DNA of 44,390 nucleotides from a virus. A program made the position numbers and the translations under genes. The stretch lies in the IMG/VR virus record IMGVR_UViG_3300017991_000169, positions 1-44,390 of that record. One strand, 5' to 3'. Positions 1 to 8,353 of this stretch are shown in pieces. The notes under the pieces were generated by a model that had not been told where the DNA came from, did no database searches, and saw only the letters and a list, made by a program, of their open reading frames with translations. How positions within the stretch are numbered: position 1 is the stretch's first letter; each line of letters opens with the position of its first letter.

Positions 1-41
1 GTCCCCCGCCGACCGCCCCCTAAAAAAGGGGGGGGGTCTCC
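1..41. other. Intergenic G/C-tract hairpin at left edge
   Basis: A run of Cs, then TAAAAAA, then a run of nine Gs can fold into a strong short hairpin. It lies just past the stop codon of the HNH gene on the minus strand. It could be a terminator or, if the ends join, part of the 86-bp gap before the terminase operon. No T-run follows the stem, so the terminator reading is weak. No terminal repeat matching the right end of the window is visible. Confidence 0.3.
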
Positions 42-416
42 CTATCGCCCCCCCGTCTTGGTTGCATGGCACTCCCGACATAGCGACTCCAAGTTCTCCC
101 ACTCCAATCGCCGCGGATCATCGACGCCTCGGAACGCTACGAGGTGATGCACCTCGACGGCCTCGACGGTCCGCCCCTGCCTGCGACACTCCTCGCACAG
201 CGGCTCGGCCGCCAGCTTCTTGGCCCGCAGCCGTCGCCACTCGACACCGTACCCACGCTGCGTTGATGATCCCCTATCCGTAGGCCAGCCCGCCTTACTA
301 TCTTGCCCACATACAGGACAGACCTCACCCGGCTGGACCAAGCCCCGACAGCCAGGCCGCTTACACGCTACCGCCGCCTTCCTCGGCCCGGTCACCGGTA
401 GTAGGTCGCTGTCCAT
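42..416 (-). CDS. HNH endonuclease
   Basis: A 124-aa phage HNH nuclease. It has an N-terminal zinc-binding pair of cysteines (CKRPGC and CPVCG, about residues 18-38) and a C-terminal HNH core with CEECR, the metal/active-site segment VEVHHLVAF, then LESLCRECHATKT. HNH proteins of this type sit beside terminase genes in many HK97-like phages and assist DNA cleavage during packaging; that role is inferred. An upstream extension to 698 is open, but it would lie over the 133-aa lipoprotein gene, so the ATG at 416, which overlaps that gene's stop by 25 bp, was chosen. If the window is circular, its downstream neighbours are the terminase genes at the right edge. Confidence 0.88.
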   Translation of the reverse strand: MDSDLLPVTGPRKAAVACKRPGCRGLVQPGEVCPVCGQDSKAGWPTDRGSSTQRGYGVEWRRLRAKKLAAEPLCEECRRQGRTVEAVEVHHLVAFRGVDDPRRLEWENLESLCRECHATKTGGR

Positions 417-793
417 TTCGCCGTTGCTGCCGTCTGGATCAACTGGAACGACCCCAATGGCCCCGAATAGACCAACGAATCCCCTGCATATAGCAGATGG
501 CCATTCGCCGCCGTTGGTGCCGTCCCGTCGTCCCGCCATCGGACGTTCTGGTCTTCGACCGAGATGACCGCCCAGCGTGCCCCCGCCGGCACCGTCAGAC
601 TCGTTGCCGTTGCACAGGCCTGGGCCACCTGGCTGGTCCCTGCCGAGAAGCTCGGGGCATACTTCGCCCCGACATCCGGCACCTGCTCGACGACCCATGT
701 TTGATCGACCGCCTGATCGCTAAAGGCCGATCCCAGCCAGACGCACCCTGCCAGGGCCACGCCAATGCACATCGCTCGAATCCAGTTTCCCAT
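392..793 (-). CDS. Putative lipoprotein, function unknown
   Basis: A 133-aa protein with a basic N-terminus, a hydrophobic stretch and a lipobox-like LAGC (cysteine near residue 17), suggesting export and lipid attachment. The mature part is short and Ser/Thr/Ala rich, with no motif I recognise; the end (TAATAKWTATYYR) resembles the beta-rich tips of small phage surface proteins. The ATG at 793 has GGAGG upstream and overlaps the stop of the preceding gene as ATGA, so the two are translationally coupled. It could be a secreted conversion or superinfection-exclusion protein, or a fibre accessory protein. Confidence 0.7.
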   Translation of the reverse strand: MGNWIRAMCIGVALAGCVWLGSAFSDQAVDQTWVVEQVPDVGAKYAPSFSAGTSQVAQACATATSLTVPAGARWAVISVEDQNVRWRDDGTAPTAANGHLLYAGDSLVYSGPLGSFQLIQTAATAKWTATYYR

Positions 794-1158
794 CACGCAT
801 CCTCCGCCAGAAAGGTCACATACTTGACTTTCGTCTGCGCCGGACTACTGTCCGTGCTCACGGTCAGCTTGAGCGTATACGGCGATCCCGTGGTCTTTTG
901 ACCACTTACCTTGAACTGCAAGGCGTCGCCGATCGCCACGGTCGTCCCGTGGATCGTCAACGCCGCCGTGTTGACGGTCGCCTGGTTGGCCCCGTCCGCC
1001 AGGTCCGTGATCGTCAGATCGCTGGTCGTCTGCTCGGCCACCGTCGGCGTACCCGTCAGCGACTCGCCGCTGTCGAGCACCCCGGCAAATGAGACGGCGA
1101 AGAGGTTCGTCTCCCCCACCGCCGTCACAGGCCGTTCCGGTGCCGTATTTAGTCCCAT
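793..1158 (-). CDS. Hypothetical beta-rich structural protein
   Basis: A 121-aa protein rich in Thr, Val and Gly, with alternating beta-strand patterns (SFAGVLDSGESLTGTPTV; TIHGTTVAIGDALQFKVSG). It resembles immunoglobulin-like or fibronectin-like accessory domains carried by phage tail and head surface proteins; this is an inference from composition only. The ATG at 1158 was preferred over a longer start because the upstream translation is Arg/Pro/Gly rich and lacks structure. It lies in the distal fibre-gene cluster and is coupled to the following lipoprotein gene. Confidence 0.68.
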   Translation of the reverse strand: MGLNTAPERPVTAVGETNLFAVSFAGVLDSGESLTGTPTVAEQTTSDLTITDLADGANQATVNTAALTIHGTTVAIGDALQFKVSGQKTTGSPYTLKLTVSTDSSPAQTKVKYVTFLAEDA

Positions 1159-1364
1159 TGCATCGCCCAAGAAAGGGGAAAGGGCCGCGCGGTTCCCCGT
1201 GCGACCCTCCCTACTGGGCTGCGACGTTAGGGGGCGTCTCGACGGGTGATCACTCCCGCCGTAGCCCCAAGGGCACGTGCCGCCGAGCAACCGGCGGCCC
1301 TGTTGGTTCTATCGACTATCCACTGATTACTTCCTCCGCGGTGGCTGCGGTGCCTTGACTCCCA
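1159..1364. other. 206-bp intergenic gap with GC hairpin
   Basis: No convincing gene is seen. On the minus strand there is a 7-bp stem (GCCGCCG / CGGCGGC) with a 6-nt loop around 1279-1300, not followed by a T-run. The gap separates the coupled genes 3303-1365 from 1158-42 and could hold a promoter, but I find no good -35/-10 pair. Confidence 0.4.
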
Positions 1365-1667
1365 TCATCTATCTCCCGCGCATTCCAACAGCTTTTTTAA
1401 GGCCGCGTCCCAGCTACGCCACTTCGCCAGCACATGCTGCTCGGCTGCGACGCACCGCTTCACCCTCACCAACCCCTCGTCGGAATACTTGTGTTCAGCA
1501 ACCCGCGCCTGCCAGAAGGCCACCCTATTCTTGTGCTGCCGCACCCTCGCTGCGATGTGATCCAGCAACCCACCAAGCACGCCGCGATAGTCCAGTGCCT
1601 TGCCGCAGTCGGGGCAATAGGCCGTCATTCTCTCACGTCCGCAACAGCTCACCGTGCTCACTCCCAT
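1365..1667 (-). CDS. Small CxxC protein, function unknown
   Basis: A 100-aa protein with one zinc-knuckle-like pair (YCPDCGKAL) near residue 20 and a basic, helical remainder rich in Arg, Lys and Ala. The ATG at 1667 overlaps the stop of the upstream gene as ATGA and has GGAGG in front. A second ATG at 1628, just before the CPDC motif, is possible but lacks the coupling. Function cannot be assigned. Confidence 0.62.
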   Translation of the reverse strand: MGVSTVSCCGRERMTAYCPDCGKALDYRGVLGGLLDHIAARVRQHKNRVAFWQARVAEHKYSDEGLVRVKRCVAAEQHVLAKWRSWDAALKKLLECAGDR

Positions 1668-1852
1668 CAATCCTCATCCTCCAGCACGAAGTGACACCGG
1701 TTCTCCCGTAGCTCATACTGCGCCCGGTTCTCCTCCAACACGCAATGACAGCGATTCTCCCGCAGCGTGAACTCCACCCCCGGCGGCTGGATCGTCGGGC
1801 CCCCGTCGCCCCCCGCAAACCCCAGATTCAGCAGCCAGCCCAGTGCAGCCAT
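1667..1852 (-). CDS. ENR nonapeptide-repeat protein
   Basis: A 61-aa protein. After a hydrophobic N-terminus (MAALGWLLNLGFAGG) it carries three 9-residue repeats of the form L-x-E-N-R-x-x-x-x (LRENRCHCV, LEENRAQYE, LRENRCHFV), then LEDED. The alternation of charged and aromatic/hydrophobic residues suggests stacked beta-hairpins or a small fibre. It is coupled by ATGA to the upstream 483-aa structural protein, so it is probably a virion or fibre-associated component. No enzymatic motif is visible. Confidence 0.68.
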   Translation of the reverse strand: MAALGWLLNLGFAGGDGGPTIQPPGVEFTLRENRCHCVLEENRAQYELRENRCHFVLEDED

Positions 1853-3303
1853 CAGGCAACCTCGATGTATGTGCCGAGTACTATCATGGGTTGGTTGCTG
1901 CTCATTTTGATCTTCAACGTCTCGTCGGCGTCCGCTGTCTCGAACCAACCATCCGGGTTGTACTGCAACGTCACTCCCGCAATGTCGTTTCCATCGGCGT
2001 CGGTCGCAACCAGGAACCCGTTGGTCGAATCGCCCAGCGTGTCCGTGCCCGTGGTGCCTGTCTCAAAATAGACTTCTGATTGAGTTGCCGACATGGCGAC
2101 GATCGCCATACTCCGCACCCTAATTTTTTTTGTTCCGCTTGGGGCCGCAATGATCGTATCGCCATCGGCCGTCGCCACTACATTGAACCGTTTTACGGTA
2201 CACGAGACGCCACCGTCAAAAACACGATCTACTTCCTGCGTTGCGTCAACGTACAATGCGCCGTACTGATTGACCTTGTGCAGCACATAATCGGCTGCCG
2301 CCTGGGTTAGTGCGGACAGGGTATCCGCCCGTACGGCCAGCGTTGCGACGCCGACGTCAGAAGCCCCAGCCACAGCGTCGACAACTTTACCAAGGTTCGT
2401 CGCCCCGGTCCCCGGCACGACCGAGGTCACGTCCACATCGCCGATGTCGACCCCGGTGTTCTCCGCCAGCTTGCCGATGGCATTGGCCCCCTCCGGCAAG
2501 GCCTCCCCGAACTTGATGTCCCCGATGTACGTTCCGTCGGTGATGTCCGACGCCGGCACGATCGACAGCGAGGCGGCCATCGCCTGCATGCCGAGGTTGC
2601 CCGACGGGAGCGTGACAATGTCCACATTGCCGATGTTGTTGTCACCCGCTGGCAGGGCGTTGCTGATCGCCGTCACCGCCGAGACGGTCGTCACCGTGCC
2701 CGACGAGATGACCACGGCCCCCGTATTGCAGGCGGTCACCTTCCCGTCAAGACTGGTCGTATCGCCGGCGATCGTGGCCAGGTTGCCGCCCGACTCCAGA
2801 GCCAACGCCGAGGTGTTCAGGTTTGTCCCAGCGTTGGCCGTGACCGTCCCGTCCACCGTGATGGTGTTTCCGCCGTCGTCGATCGACACCACTCCGGTGG
2901 AATCATTGGCCAGCGTCACCCGCAGTGCGGTCGCCTCGGCCCCGCCGCCGACGACGTTCAGCGGGGCCGGCACCCCGTCGACTGTCACGTTCGAGGAGTT
3001 GCAGTCGACGGTGACCGTCCCGGTCTCCTGGACGGCGAACGTCCCCTCGTTGGTCACCACGCACGAGAGGGCGTCGACTTGCAGGTGCCCATCGGCGTCG
3101 ACCAGCGGGGCGTACAGCGTTCCCGAGCCATCCTTGGCCGTGTTCGCACCGATCGGCAGGGGATTGGCCTTGGCCACGTCCCCATCGTTGGTGCCGTCGG
3201 CCCCCTGGATCAGCTTGACCCGCTGGTATTTTACCGAACTGATCTCATCGGCCCCGAGCGTGTCGCCCCCGGAACCGCTGTCAAGTGTAATATTGTCCGC
3301 CAT
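1852..3303 (-). CDS. Phage structural protein, fibre-like
   Basis: A 483-aa protein starting MADNITLDSGSGGDTLGAD with SSVKYQRVKLIQGADG close behind, a start I know from many phage virion proteins of unknown exact role. The middle consists of Thr/Val/Asn/Gly-rich beta repeats (TVTVDCNSSNVTVDGV; GTVTTVSAVTAIS), typical of fibre shafts. The C-terminal 110 residues form a distinct domain (VSCTVKRFNVVATADGDTIIAAPSGTKK...) that looks like a trimeric tip. A strong RBS (AAGGAG) precedes the ATG at 3303. It follows another fibre-like gene by 10 bp in the same operon. Confidence 0.8.
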   Translation of the reverse strand: MADNITLDSGSGGDTLGADEISSVKYQRVKLIQGADGTNDGDVAKANPLPIGANTAKDGSGTLYAPLVDADGHLQVDALSCVVTNEGTFAVQETGTVTVDCNSSNVTVDGVPAPLNVVGGGAEATALRVTLANDSTGVVSIDDGGNTITVDGTVTANAGTNLNTSALALESGGNLATIAGDTTSLDGKVTACNTGAVVISSGTVTTVSAVTAISNALPAGDNNIGNVDIVTLPSGNLGMQAMAASLSIVPASDITDGTYIGDIKFGEALPEGANAIGKLAENTGVDIGDVDVTSVVPGTGATNLGKVVDAVAGASDVGVATLAVRADTLSALTQAAADYVLHKVNQYGALYVDATQEVDRVFDGGVSCTVKRFNVVATADGDTIIAAPSGTKKIRVRSMAIVAMSATQSEVYFETGTTGTDTLGDSTNGFLVATDADGNDIAGVTLQYNPDGWFETADADETLKIKMSSNQPMIVLGTYIEVA

Positions 3304-3313
3304 CTTTTCTCCT

Positions 3314-4786
3314 TCACGCCACGATCCCGCCGCCGATCACGTGCGACGACCGATACGTCTGACCTGCCGCCCCAAAGTTCCAGCCCGTATTGTTTCCGTT
3401 GTCGTTGTTGCTGGCCGCGGTCGCGTCGATAGTCCCGGTCGCGTTGTCCGAGTCTTCCACGTCACAGAAGGTCGCTGCACCAGTTGACGCATTCTGTAGA
3501 TCGAAATCAAGATTGTCAATCTCCAGTTGTTCGCCGACATCGCCATCTAACGTCAAGGCCGAGGCACCTGCACTGCCACAGATCAGCTTACCGTTGTCCA
3601 TGTCGTGCGCGGCACCATCGTAGAACTGGGCACCGGCGGACCCGCCATTGATGTCTACATTGCCTTCGCTGGTAATCGTCTTGCCGTTGATGTCCATGTC
3701 CCCGGCATCGGCCTGGAACGAGTCGCAGGTAAAGTCATCGGTAAACGTAATGACCCCACCTGACTTGTTGATAACAATATCCTCGACCGAATCACCATTG
3801 AGATCAACACTTTGATTCGAGCTGCCGGAAAACGTGATCGTTCCCGTGCCGGGACCCCAGTCAATCGCCCCGCCCCCCGTCGCCGTGAGCGATAGATCCC
3901 CTTGAAAGGCCAGAGTCGGATTGTGTGTACTGCAATCAATCGTGTAGGTCTTGGTAACACCCTGATCGTTATCAAACGTGACATCCCCACTCCAGGTGAT
4001 CGTCCCCTTTAGCGTCAGTGTTCGTGAGCCGTTGTCAGCCTGCAGCAGCCAGGTGCCACCGTATGTCGTACCGGTCGTACCGTCGAATGTGTTGTCACGC
4101 TTTGAGTGGGTATTTGAGACGCTCCACGTACCTGTACCAGTCACCGAGCTGCCCGACTCTATTCGAGCGGTACCTGTACCACTAAGCGTGCCGCTGTTCG
4201 TAAGGGTCGAGCCGTACAATAGCAGAACATCGTCACACACAATCGTTCCATTGTTTGTGACGGCGCCTGTCACTAGCCGCAGTTGCTCGTCGATGGTAAT
4301 CTGCTTGCCGTTATTGATTACCAGATCATTATGTACGTCCACGCCACTCGTTGTGGCCGCCACTATGGTAATCGTACCGTCAATCGTGAGGTTGTATAAA
4401 TCTTTGGCGGAACTCCCAGTCAGATTCTTGGCCGTTCCATCGAGCACCACCGTTGAGGTGCCGTAGGTCCAGGTCGCTTGATCCTGATTGTCAAAATGGC
4501 CACTGCACGTCAAGACCCCCTCGCCGCAATCGACGGTGCCGGCGCCGTCGAACGTCATATCGCCGGAGGTTGTTAGGTCATTTCCATTCAAATCCAGGGT
4601 GCCGTCGTAGTCGCTAGTTACATTGACCGCGTCGCACGAGATGTTGCCGGAGAGCGTACAGTCAGTGTCCGATGTATTGTCGAAATACATCGTATCGCCG
4701 GCCTTTGGTACCCAACCCAACGACCAATTGTTGGCATTGTTCCCGTCGTTGTCGGCGTCGCTGTTGTCCCAGACGTTGTTGGCCAT
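3314..4786 (-). CDS. Beta-helix-like tail fibre or adhesin
   Basis: A 490-aa protein starting MANNVWDNSDADNDGNNANN, then WVPKAGDTMYFDNTS, a motif of repetitive phage and bacterial surface proteins. The body is a long series of Asn/Gly/Thr/Asp-rich strands (LDLNGNDLTTSGDMTFDGAG) at a spacing that fits a right-handed parallel beta-helix. No signal peptide is present, so a virion component is more likely than a secreted adhesin. It is ATGA-coupled to the upstream 102-aa gene. The 421-aa protein encoded at 28049-29314 has a similar design (WIAGNFDSNTLPANGDTVIFENN), so the two may be paralogous receptor-binding proteins. Confidence 0.8.
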   Translation of the reverse strand: MANNVWDNSDADNDGNNANNWSLGWVPKAGDTMYFDNTSDTDCTLSGNISCDAVNVTSDYDGTLDLNGNDLTTSGDMTFDGAGTVDCGEGVLTCSGHFDNQDQATWTYGTSTVVLDGTAKNLTGSSAKDLYNLTIDGTITIVAATTSGVDVHNDLVINNGKQITIDEQLRLVTGAVTNNGTIVCDDVLLLYGSTLTNSGTLSGTGTARIESGSSVTGTGTWSVSNTHSKRDNTFDGTTGTTYGGTWLLQADNGSRTLTLKGTITWSGDVTFDNDQGVTKTYTIDCSTHNPTLAFQGDLSLTATGGGAIDWGPGTGTITFSGSSNQSVDLNGDSVEDIVINKSGGVITFTDDFTCDSFQADAGDMDINGKTITSEGNVDINGGSAGAQFYDGAAHDMDNGKLICGSAGASALTLDGDVGEQLEIDNLDFDLQNASTGAATFCDVEDSDNATGTIDATAASNNDNGNNTGWNFGAAGQTYRSSHVIGGGIVA

Positions 4787-5094
4787 CAGATCTCTTCGTT
4801 ATCCAACCGGAGATGCACCTCAGCAATCATGGTAATTTGTTTGCCACTTGGGATAGTGGCCGGTGTCTGGCCGTCGATCAGCAGTTCGGCATCCAGGATG
4901 CCAGTAATTGCCTCGATCGCTGTCTTCAGCGTCCCGTAATCGCCTTGCGTCACAGACGGATGCAACGAGAGCAACACCGCCGCGTACTTCTGATCCGTCG
5001 CCAGCGTTGTGCGATTCGATTTCTTCATCCTCGTATTGTACAGATGGACCTGCTGTTCCTCAGCAGACGGTTCTGAAAGAGTTACAACAGCCAT
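4786..5094 (-). CDS. Hypothetical protein, first gene of fibre operon
   Basis: A 102-aa protein with an acidic, mixed alpha/beta sequence and no motif I recognise. An RBS-like CGGAG lies upstream of the ATG at 5094, and the stop overlaps the start of the fibre-like gene (ATGA). It is the first gene after the plus-strand regulator/PEP-CTERM cassette. Its position suggests a fibre assembly or attachment role, but nothing in the sequence proves it. Confidence 0.7.
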   Translation of the reverse strand: MAVVTLSEPSAEEQQVHLYNTRMKKSNRTTLATDQKYAAVLLSLHPSVTQGDYGTLKTAIEAITGILDAELLIDGQTPATIPSGKQITMIAEVHLRLDNEEI

Positions 5095-5190
5095 ATCAAC
5101 ACTCCGTTCGGTTAATGTACAAGTCGTGCCCGTTGTAGAAACAACCAGTGTGCTGCATCCTCACGTTCGTCTACATTCGTCGTCAGTCAC
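5095..5190. other. Divergent intergenic region
   Basis: A short noncoding gap between the minus-strand fibre operon and the plus-strand regulator. On the minus strand only a weak promoter candidate is seen (TTGTTT, 17-bp spacer, TGTACA). The strong signal is on the plus strand and is listed separately. Confidence 0.4.
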
Positions 5191-5219
5191 TTGACACCCC
5201 TATACGCCTGCCGTATAAT
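5191..5219 (+). promoter_or_regulatory. Full-consensus sigma70 promoter with operator palindrome
   Basis: TTGACA (5191-5196), a 17-bp spacer and TATAAT (5214-5219): a perfect match to the housekeeping consensus. The spacer and -10 hold the inverted repeat TATACG-N5-CGTATA (5201-5217), a natural operator for the XRE protein encoded just downstream. The -10 ends 8 bp before the ATG at 5228, so transcription should begin at or next to the start codon and give a leaderless mRNA, as for lambda cI from PRM. Confidence 0.88.
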
Positions 5220-5227
5220 AGGAAGGC

Positions 5228-5419
5228 ATGGATAAGTCACTGAAGAAACTTCGCCTGGCCCGAAAAGCCCGTGGGTTGACGCAAGCCCAAGCGGCGGAAC
5301 TGCTTGGGGTGGCGTCGAACACGTGGTCCCGCTGGGAACGTGGCGAGATCGAACTCTCAGTATCCCGGATCAGGCAGATCGCCGAGGCACTTCGCTGTAA
5401 ACCCGGCGACCTGCTCTGA
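5228..5419 (+). CDS. XRE-family HTH regulator of the PEP-CTERM cassette
   Basis: A 63-aa single-domain Cro/CI-type helix-turn-helix protein. Helices 2 and 3 are clear (GLTQAQAAELLGVASNTWSRWERGE), followed by the usual IRQIAEALRCKPGDLL. There is no extra oligomerisation or protease domain, so it probably acts as a small dimeric repressor. It lies on the strand opposite to its surroundings and is co-oriented with the PEP-CTERM gene 32 bp downstream. Its consensus promoter contains a palindrome, so autoregulation is likely. Confidence 0.9.
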   Translation: MDKSLKKLRLARKARGLTQAQAAELLGVASNTWSRWERGEIELSVSRIRQIAEALRCKPGDLL

Positions 5420-5451
5420 CCCAGTACCCCCTGTCCAAGGGAGGCGTAACG

Positions 5452-6054
5452 ATGCTCCGTCTGACTCTCTGTCTGTCCGTCTGTCTGGTCGCTTCCGTTG
5501 CCGTCGCCGAGCCGTTCGATGTCTGGCTTGACGATGGCAGTGTCTGGGTCGACGACCTCGGCAACGAGGAAGGGCCCTTCTCTATCTGGAACAAGGGCGG
5601 GGCGTCCCAGTTGGACGTCGACGGCCACGTGGCCATCTGGCTGTGGCACGGCTGGATCTGCGGGACCTGGTTCGAGCCACCGCCGCGATACCCCGGGCAA
5701 CTGAACACACTGATGACGAACATCCACTGGGGCCCGTTTGACAACCCACAGGTCGGCCACGATGGATACGATAGCCTGGAGCCTTTCCTCGCCTGGCGAC
5801 AGGACGGCGGGATCTGGTCCTGGGATCGCCGGAACGATTACCACCACTACCCCCAGGAGATCATCCCGGACTACACCGGCGACTTCGACCTGGACTACTA
5901 CACGCTCCACTACGGCGACGGCCAGACGTTCGACATGCGAACGATTGAGTGGATCGTCGTACCGGAACCGGGCTCGCTGGTCCTGCTGCTGTCGGCGTTC
6001 GTGCTGATCGGTTGGCATCTCAATAGTCGCCGAGGTCGACCCAGAGGATCGTGA
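5452..6054 (+). CDS. Secreted PEP-CTERM sorted protein
   Basis: A 200-aa protein with three parts: an N-terminal signal peptide (MLRLTLCLSVCLVASVAVAEP, cleavage near residue 19), an acidic Trp/Tyr/Asp-rich mature domain of unknown fold, and a C-terminal tripartite PEP-CTERM signal. That signal consists of VPEPGS, a hydrophobic span (LVLLLSAFVLIGW) and an Arg-rich tail (RRGRPRG). In bacteria such signals are recognised by the membrane protease exosortase and used for sorting to the outer surface or exopolysaccharide. The gene has a good RBS (GGGAGG). Its 3' end overlaps that of the convergent tailspike gene by 35 bp. It is most likely expressed from the prophage and alters the host surface (inference). 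Confidence 0.85.
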   Translation: MLRLTLCLSVCLVASVAVAEPFDVWLDDGSVWVDDLGNEEGPFSIWNKGGASQLDVDGHVAIWLWHGWICGTWFEPPPRYPGQLNTLMTNIHWGPFDNPQVGHDGYDSLEPFLAWRQDGGIWSWDRRNDYHHYPQEIIPDYTGDFDLDYYTLHYGDGQTFDMRTIEWIVVPEPGSLVLLLSAFVLIGWHLNSRRGRPRGS

Positions 6055-8353
6055 CGGTGCCATACCAAGCGACCTTGGTATTCCCTGCCACGCTGGCAGC
6101 GTCCCAGATCATATTCAAGTGGGCCTCCTTGGCACTGCTAGTCCCGTCGAACTGTGCGCTAGCAGCCAGTGCGCCGTGCCCGTCGCCGGTTCCGCTGCTT
6201 AAAACAACACTGGTCACTGGACACAAATCAATGTCTGTCGCATCACCAGACAAATCTGTGTCCGAGGTTGCCGTCGTACCGATGGAAAAATCCCCCTCGG
6301 CCGTATCGCCGATGTCGCCATCCCCGTCGTAGTTCGATGTGGCATCACACACGAGATCCGTCGTCACCCCCAGCACGAGAACCCGCCCCTGCGGGAACGT
6401 GTAGATCTGCACGGTGCCCCATCCGTCCGGGTCTGCGGCAACCTCCGTGATGTCCATCTCCAGCCGGTGCAGCGTGATCCGGGTTTTGTGCAGCCCGTTG
6501 CGGACCTCGTCCCAGACCTGCGTCGTATTTTTCTGCCCGGAATACTGCCAGGAGGAGTAATCGTAGAACTTCAGCCCGGCGATCTGGGTATCCGTGCCAG
6601 AATCCGCCACCAGGTCCGCACACCGCCCGTCGTACAGGCCGTACGCCTCGGTCGTATAGATCCCCGTCGACCGGTCCCAGATGTTGCGGACGGTGCAATT
6701 CGTGCATCCGCTGTCGAGCGTGACGATCGCATCCTTCATCCCCCGCACTTCGACGTTATCGACGATCGTGTTGCAGCAGCTCTCCAAGAGAACGGATTCG
6801 CTCCCGAGGTCTCGTGCCACAGCACTGATCGGATACATATCGATGCCGGTAGCGTCGGCTCCAGGGTCCTCGTCGATCTTGAATCCTGTGCCGTACCACG
6901 AGTCCGCCGTAATCGTGTACTCGCCATCCGTGATGCCGCCAGCCCCATCCCATAGATAGACCGTGTCACCATTGGCAAGCCGCGTCGTGGCGCCGCCCGA
7001 GACGTAGGAGACGCTCTCCACTGTGTCATCGTTATCTTGGTCCAAGTCGTCCTTGTCCACGTTGACAAGTGTATCCATCATGTCCGTCACATTGTTGAGC
7101 GACGAAACATTCCGGATCGTCAGCCCATTGCAATACTCGGCCTCAATGTGCGTGTCCGCCTGGGCTCGCGCATCACTTTCACTCGTGCCGGCGTCCGCAA
7201 ACCGGCAATTCGTCAGGACGCTTGAGTGGGCCGCGTGAACACGTAGCATCGGATAGCTAGACCCGTAGATATTCGCCTCGAAATCGAGGGTGTCCGCGTG
7301 ACCACTACTCATGTTTAAGTAGACCGCCGCCCGCACGTCAAAGGCCGTCTCGCCGGAGACATCGGCCTTCGCCGTGTTGCCCGAGCTTGCACCTGTCAAA
7401 TCGGCGTTGTCGGCAAACGCCGTCGTGTCGCCACCGTAGTGCGCGACGATGATCCGTTTCGTGTTGCGATTGGCATTGCTGATCGCCTCCAGCGGTCCGC
7501 CGTTGGCCAGGTAGATCGCGCTCTTACTCCCATCGCTGATCGCCTCACCGGGCCAAAACGGATAGTCGTCACTATCCACGGTGCGATCCCGCGTGCTGTC
7601 GTCCCCATTGTCAATCGCATAGGACCGCACCACCGGCATCTCACTATCATCGGAGTTGGTGACGGTGAGGTTGCGAATCGTGGTGGACGTGGCGCCCGCC
7701 AGAATCGCCGCCATACCATCGCACGTATTGATCTCCATATTCTTCAGATCGCACAACCAAGAACTCCGGGAGCATATCCCAATAAACTTCGGCCCGTAGA
7801 TGTAAACCCCATCCACCCCGGCATAGGCAGCATTTGTCAGATACAACCCGTTTTGCTTGTCGTTCGGAAGCAGCTTGATGTTCTTGACGATCGGCTCCCG
7901 AAACGACGAGCCGCTGGGGCCGACGTTCAACATGAAGTCGGCGTCCCCCATGTTCGTCGCCGTCGAGCCGGTCCAGAGGATATAGACATCCCCGATCCCC
8001 TCCAGGACACAGCCTTCATTCTCTTGTGCCACCTGGTGGTTGTTGACCGTGTCGTAGCCGATGTACAGCGCGCTCTGGATGTTGTACCGACCCGGCAGGA
8101 GCTTGACTTTGCCGGGGTAGTCGGCCGTAGCACTCTGCTCCGCCGCGTCGATCGCCGCCTGGATCTCATCACTGGCGTCGGTGGCGTCGGCCAGGTAGAT
8201 CCGTGGCCCGCCCCGGCGGAAGTTCCCATCGGCGTTCGACGGTACGACCAGGTAGACCCCGTCAGTGTGGTGCCCGCTGCGGATACCCTCACCGAAGACG
8301 GCCGTCGAGAGTAGGCAGCAGAGGATAGGTAGTAGATAGAGCAGTCGTTTCAT
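6020..8353 (-). CDS. Secreted pectate-lyase-fold protein, tailspike-like
   Basis: A 777-aa protein with a clear signal peptide (MKRLLYLLPILCCLLSTAVFG). A pectate-lyase-like start follows (IYLADATDASDEIQAAIDAAEQ... VKLLPGRYNIQSALYIG), typical of phage tailspikes and right-handed beta-helix enzymes. Strand/turn repeats (NIKLLPNDKQNGLYLTN; NLTVTNSDDSEMP) run for about 500 residues. The last 120 residues form a separate beta domain (VTILWVDLGDY end). A signal peptide is unusual for a virion tailspike, so it may be an exported polysaccharide-binding or depolymerising protein instead. No catalytic residues can be named with confidence. It is ATGA-coupled to the upstream XhlA-like gene. Confidence 0.75.
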   Translation of the reverse strand: MKRLLYLLPILCCLLSTAVFGEGIRSGHHTDGVYLVVPSNADGNFRRGGPRIYLADATDASDEIQAAIDAAEQSATADYPGKVKLLPGRYNIQSALYIGYDTVNNHQVAQENEGCVLEGIGDVYILWTGSTATNMGDADFMLNVGPSGSSFREPIVKNIKLLPNDKQNGLYLTNAAYAGVDGVYIYGPKFIGICSRSSWLCDLKNMEINTCDGMAAILAGATSTTIRNLTVTNSDDSEMPVVRSYAIDNGDDSTRDRTVDSDDYPFWPGEAISDGSKSAIYLANGGPLEAISNANRNTKRIIVAHYGGDTTAFADNADLTGASSGNTAKADVSGETAFDVRAAVYLNMSSGHADTLDFEANIYGSSYPMLRVHAAHSSVLTNCRFADAGTSESDARAQADTHIEAEYCNGLTIRNVSSLNNVTDMMDTLVNVDKDDLDQDNDDTVESVSYVSGGATTRLANGDTVYLWDGAGGITDGEYTITADSWYGTGFKIDEDPGADATGIDMYPISAVARDLGSESVLLESCCNTIVDNVEVRGMKDAIVTLDSGCTNCTVRNIWDRSTGIYTTEAYGLYDGRCADLVADSGTDTQIAGLKFYDYSSWQYSGQKNTTQVWDEVRNGLHKTRITLHRLEMDITEVAADPDGWGTVQIYTFPQGRVLVLGVTTDLVCDATSNYDGDGDIGDTAEGDFSIGTTATSDTDLSGDATDIDLCPVTSVVLSSGTGDGHGALAASAQFDGTSSAKEAHLNMIWDAASVAGNTKVAWYGTVTILWVDLGDY

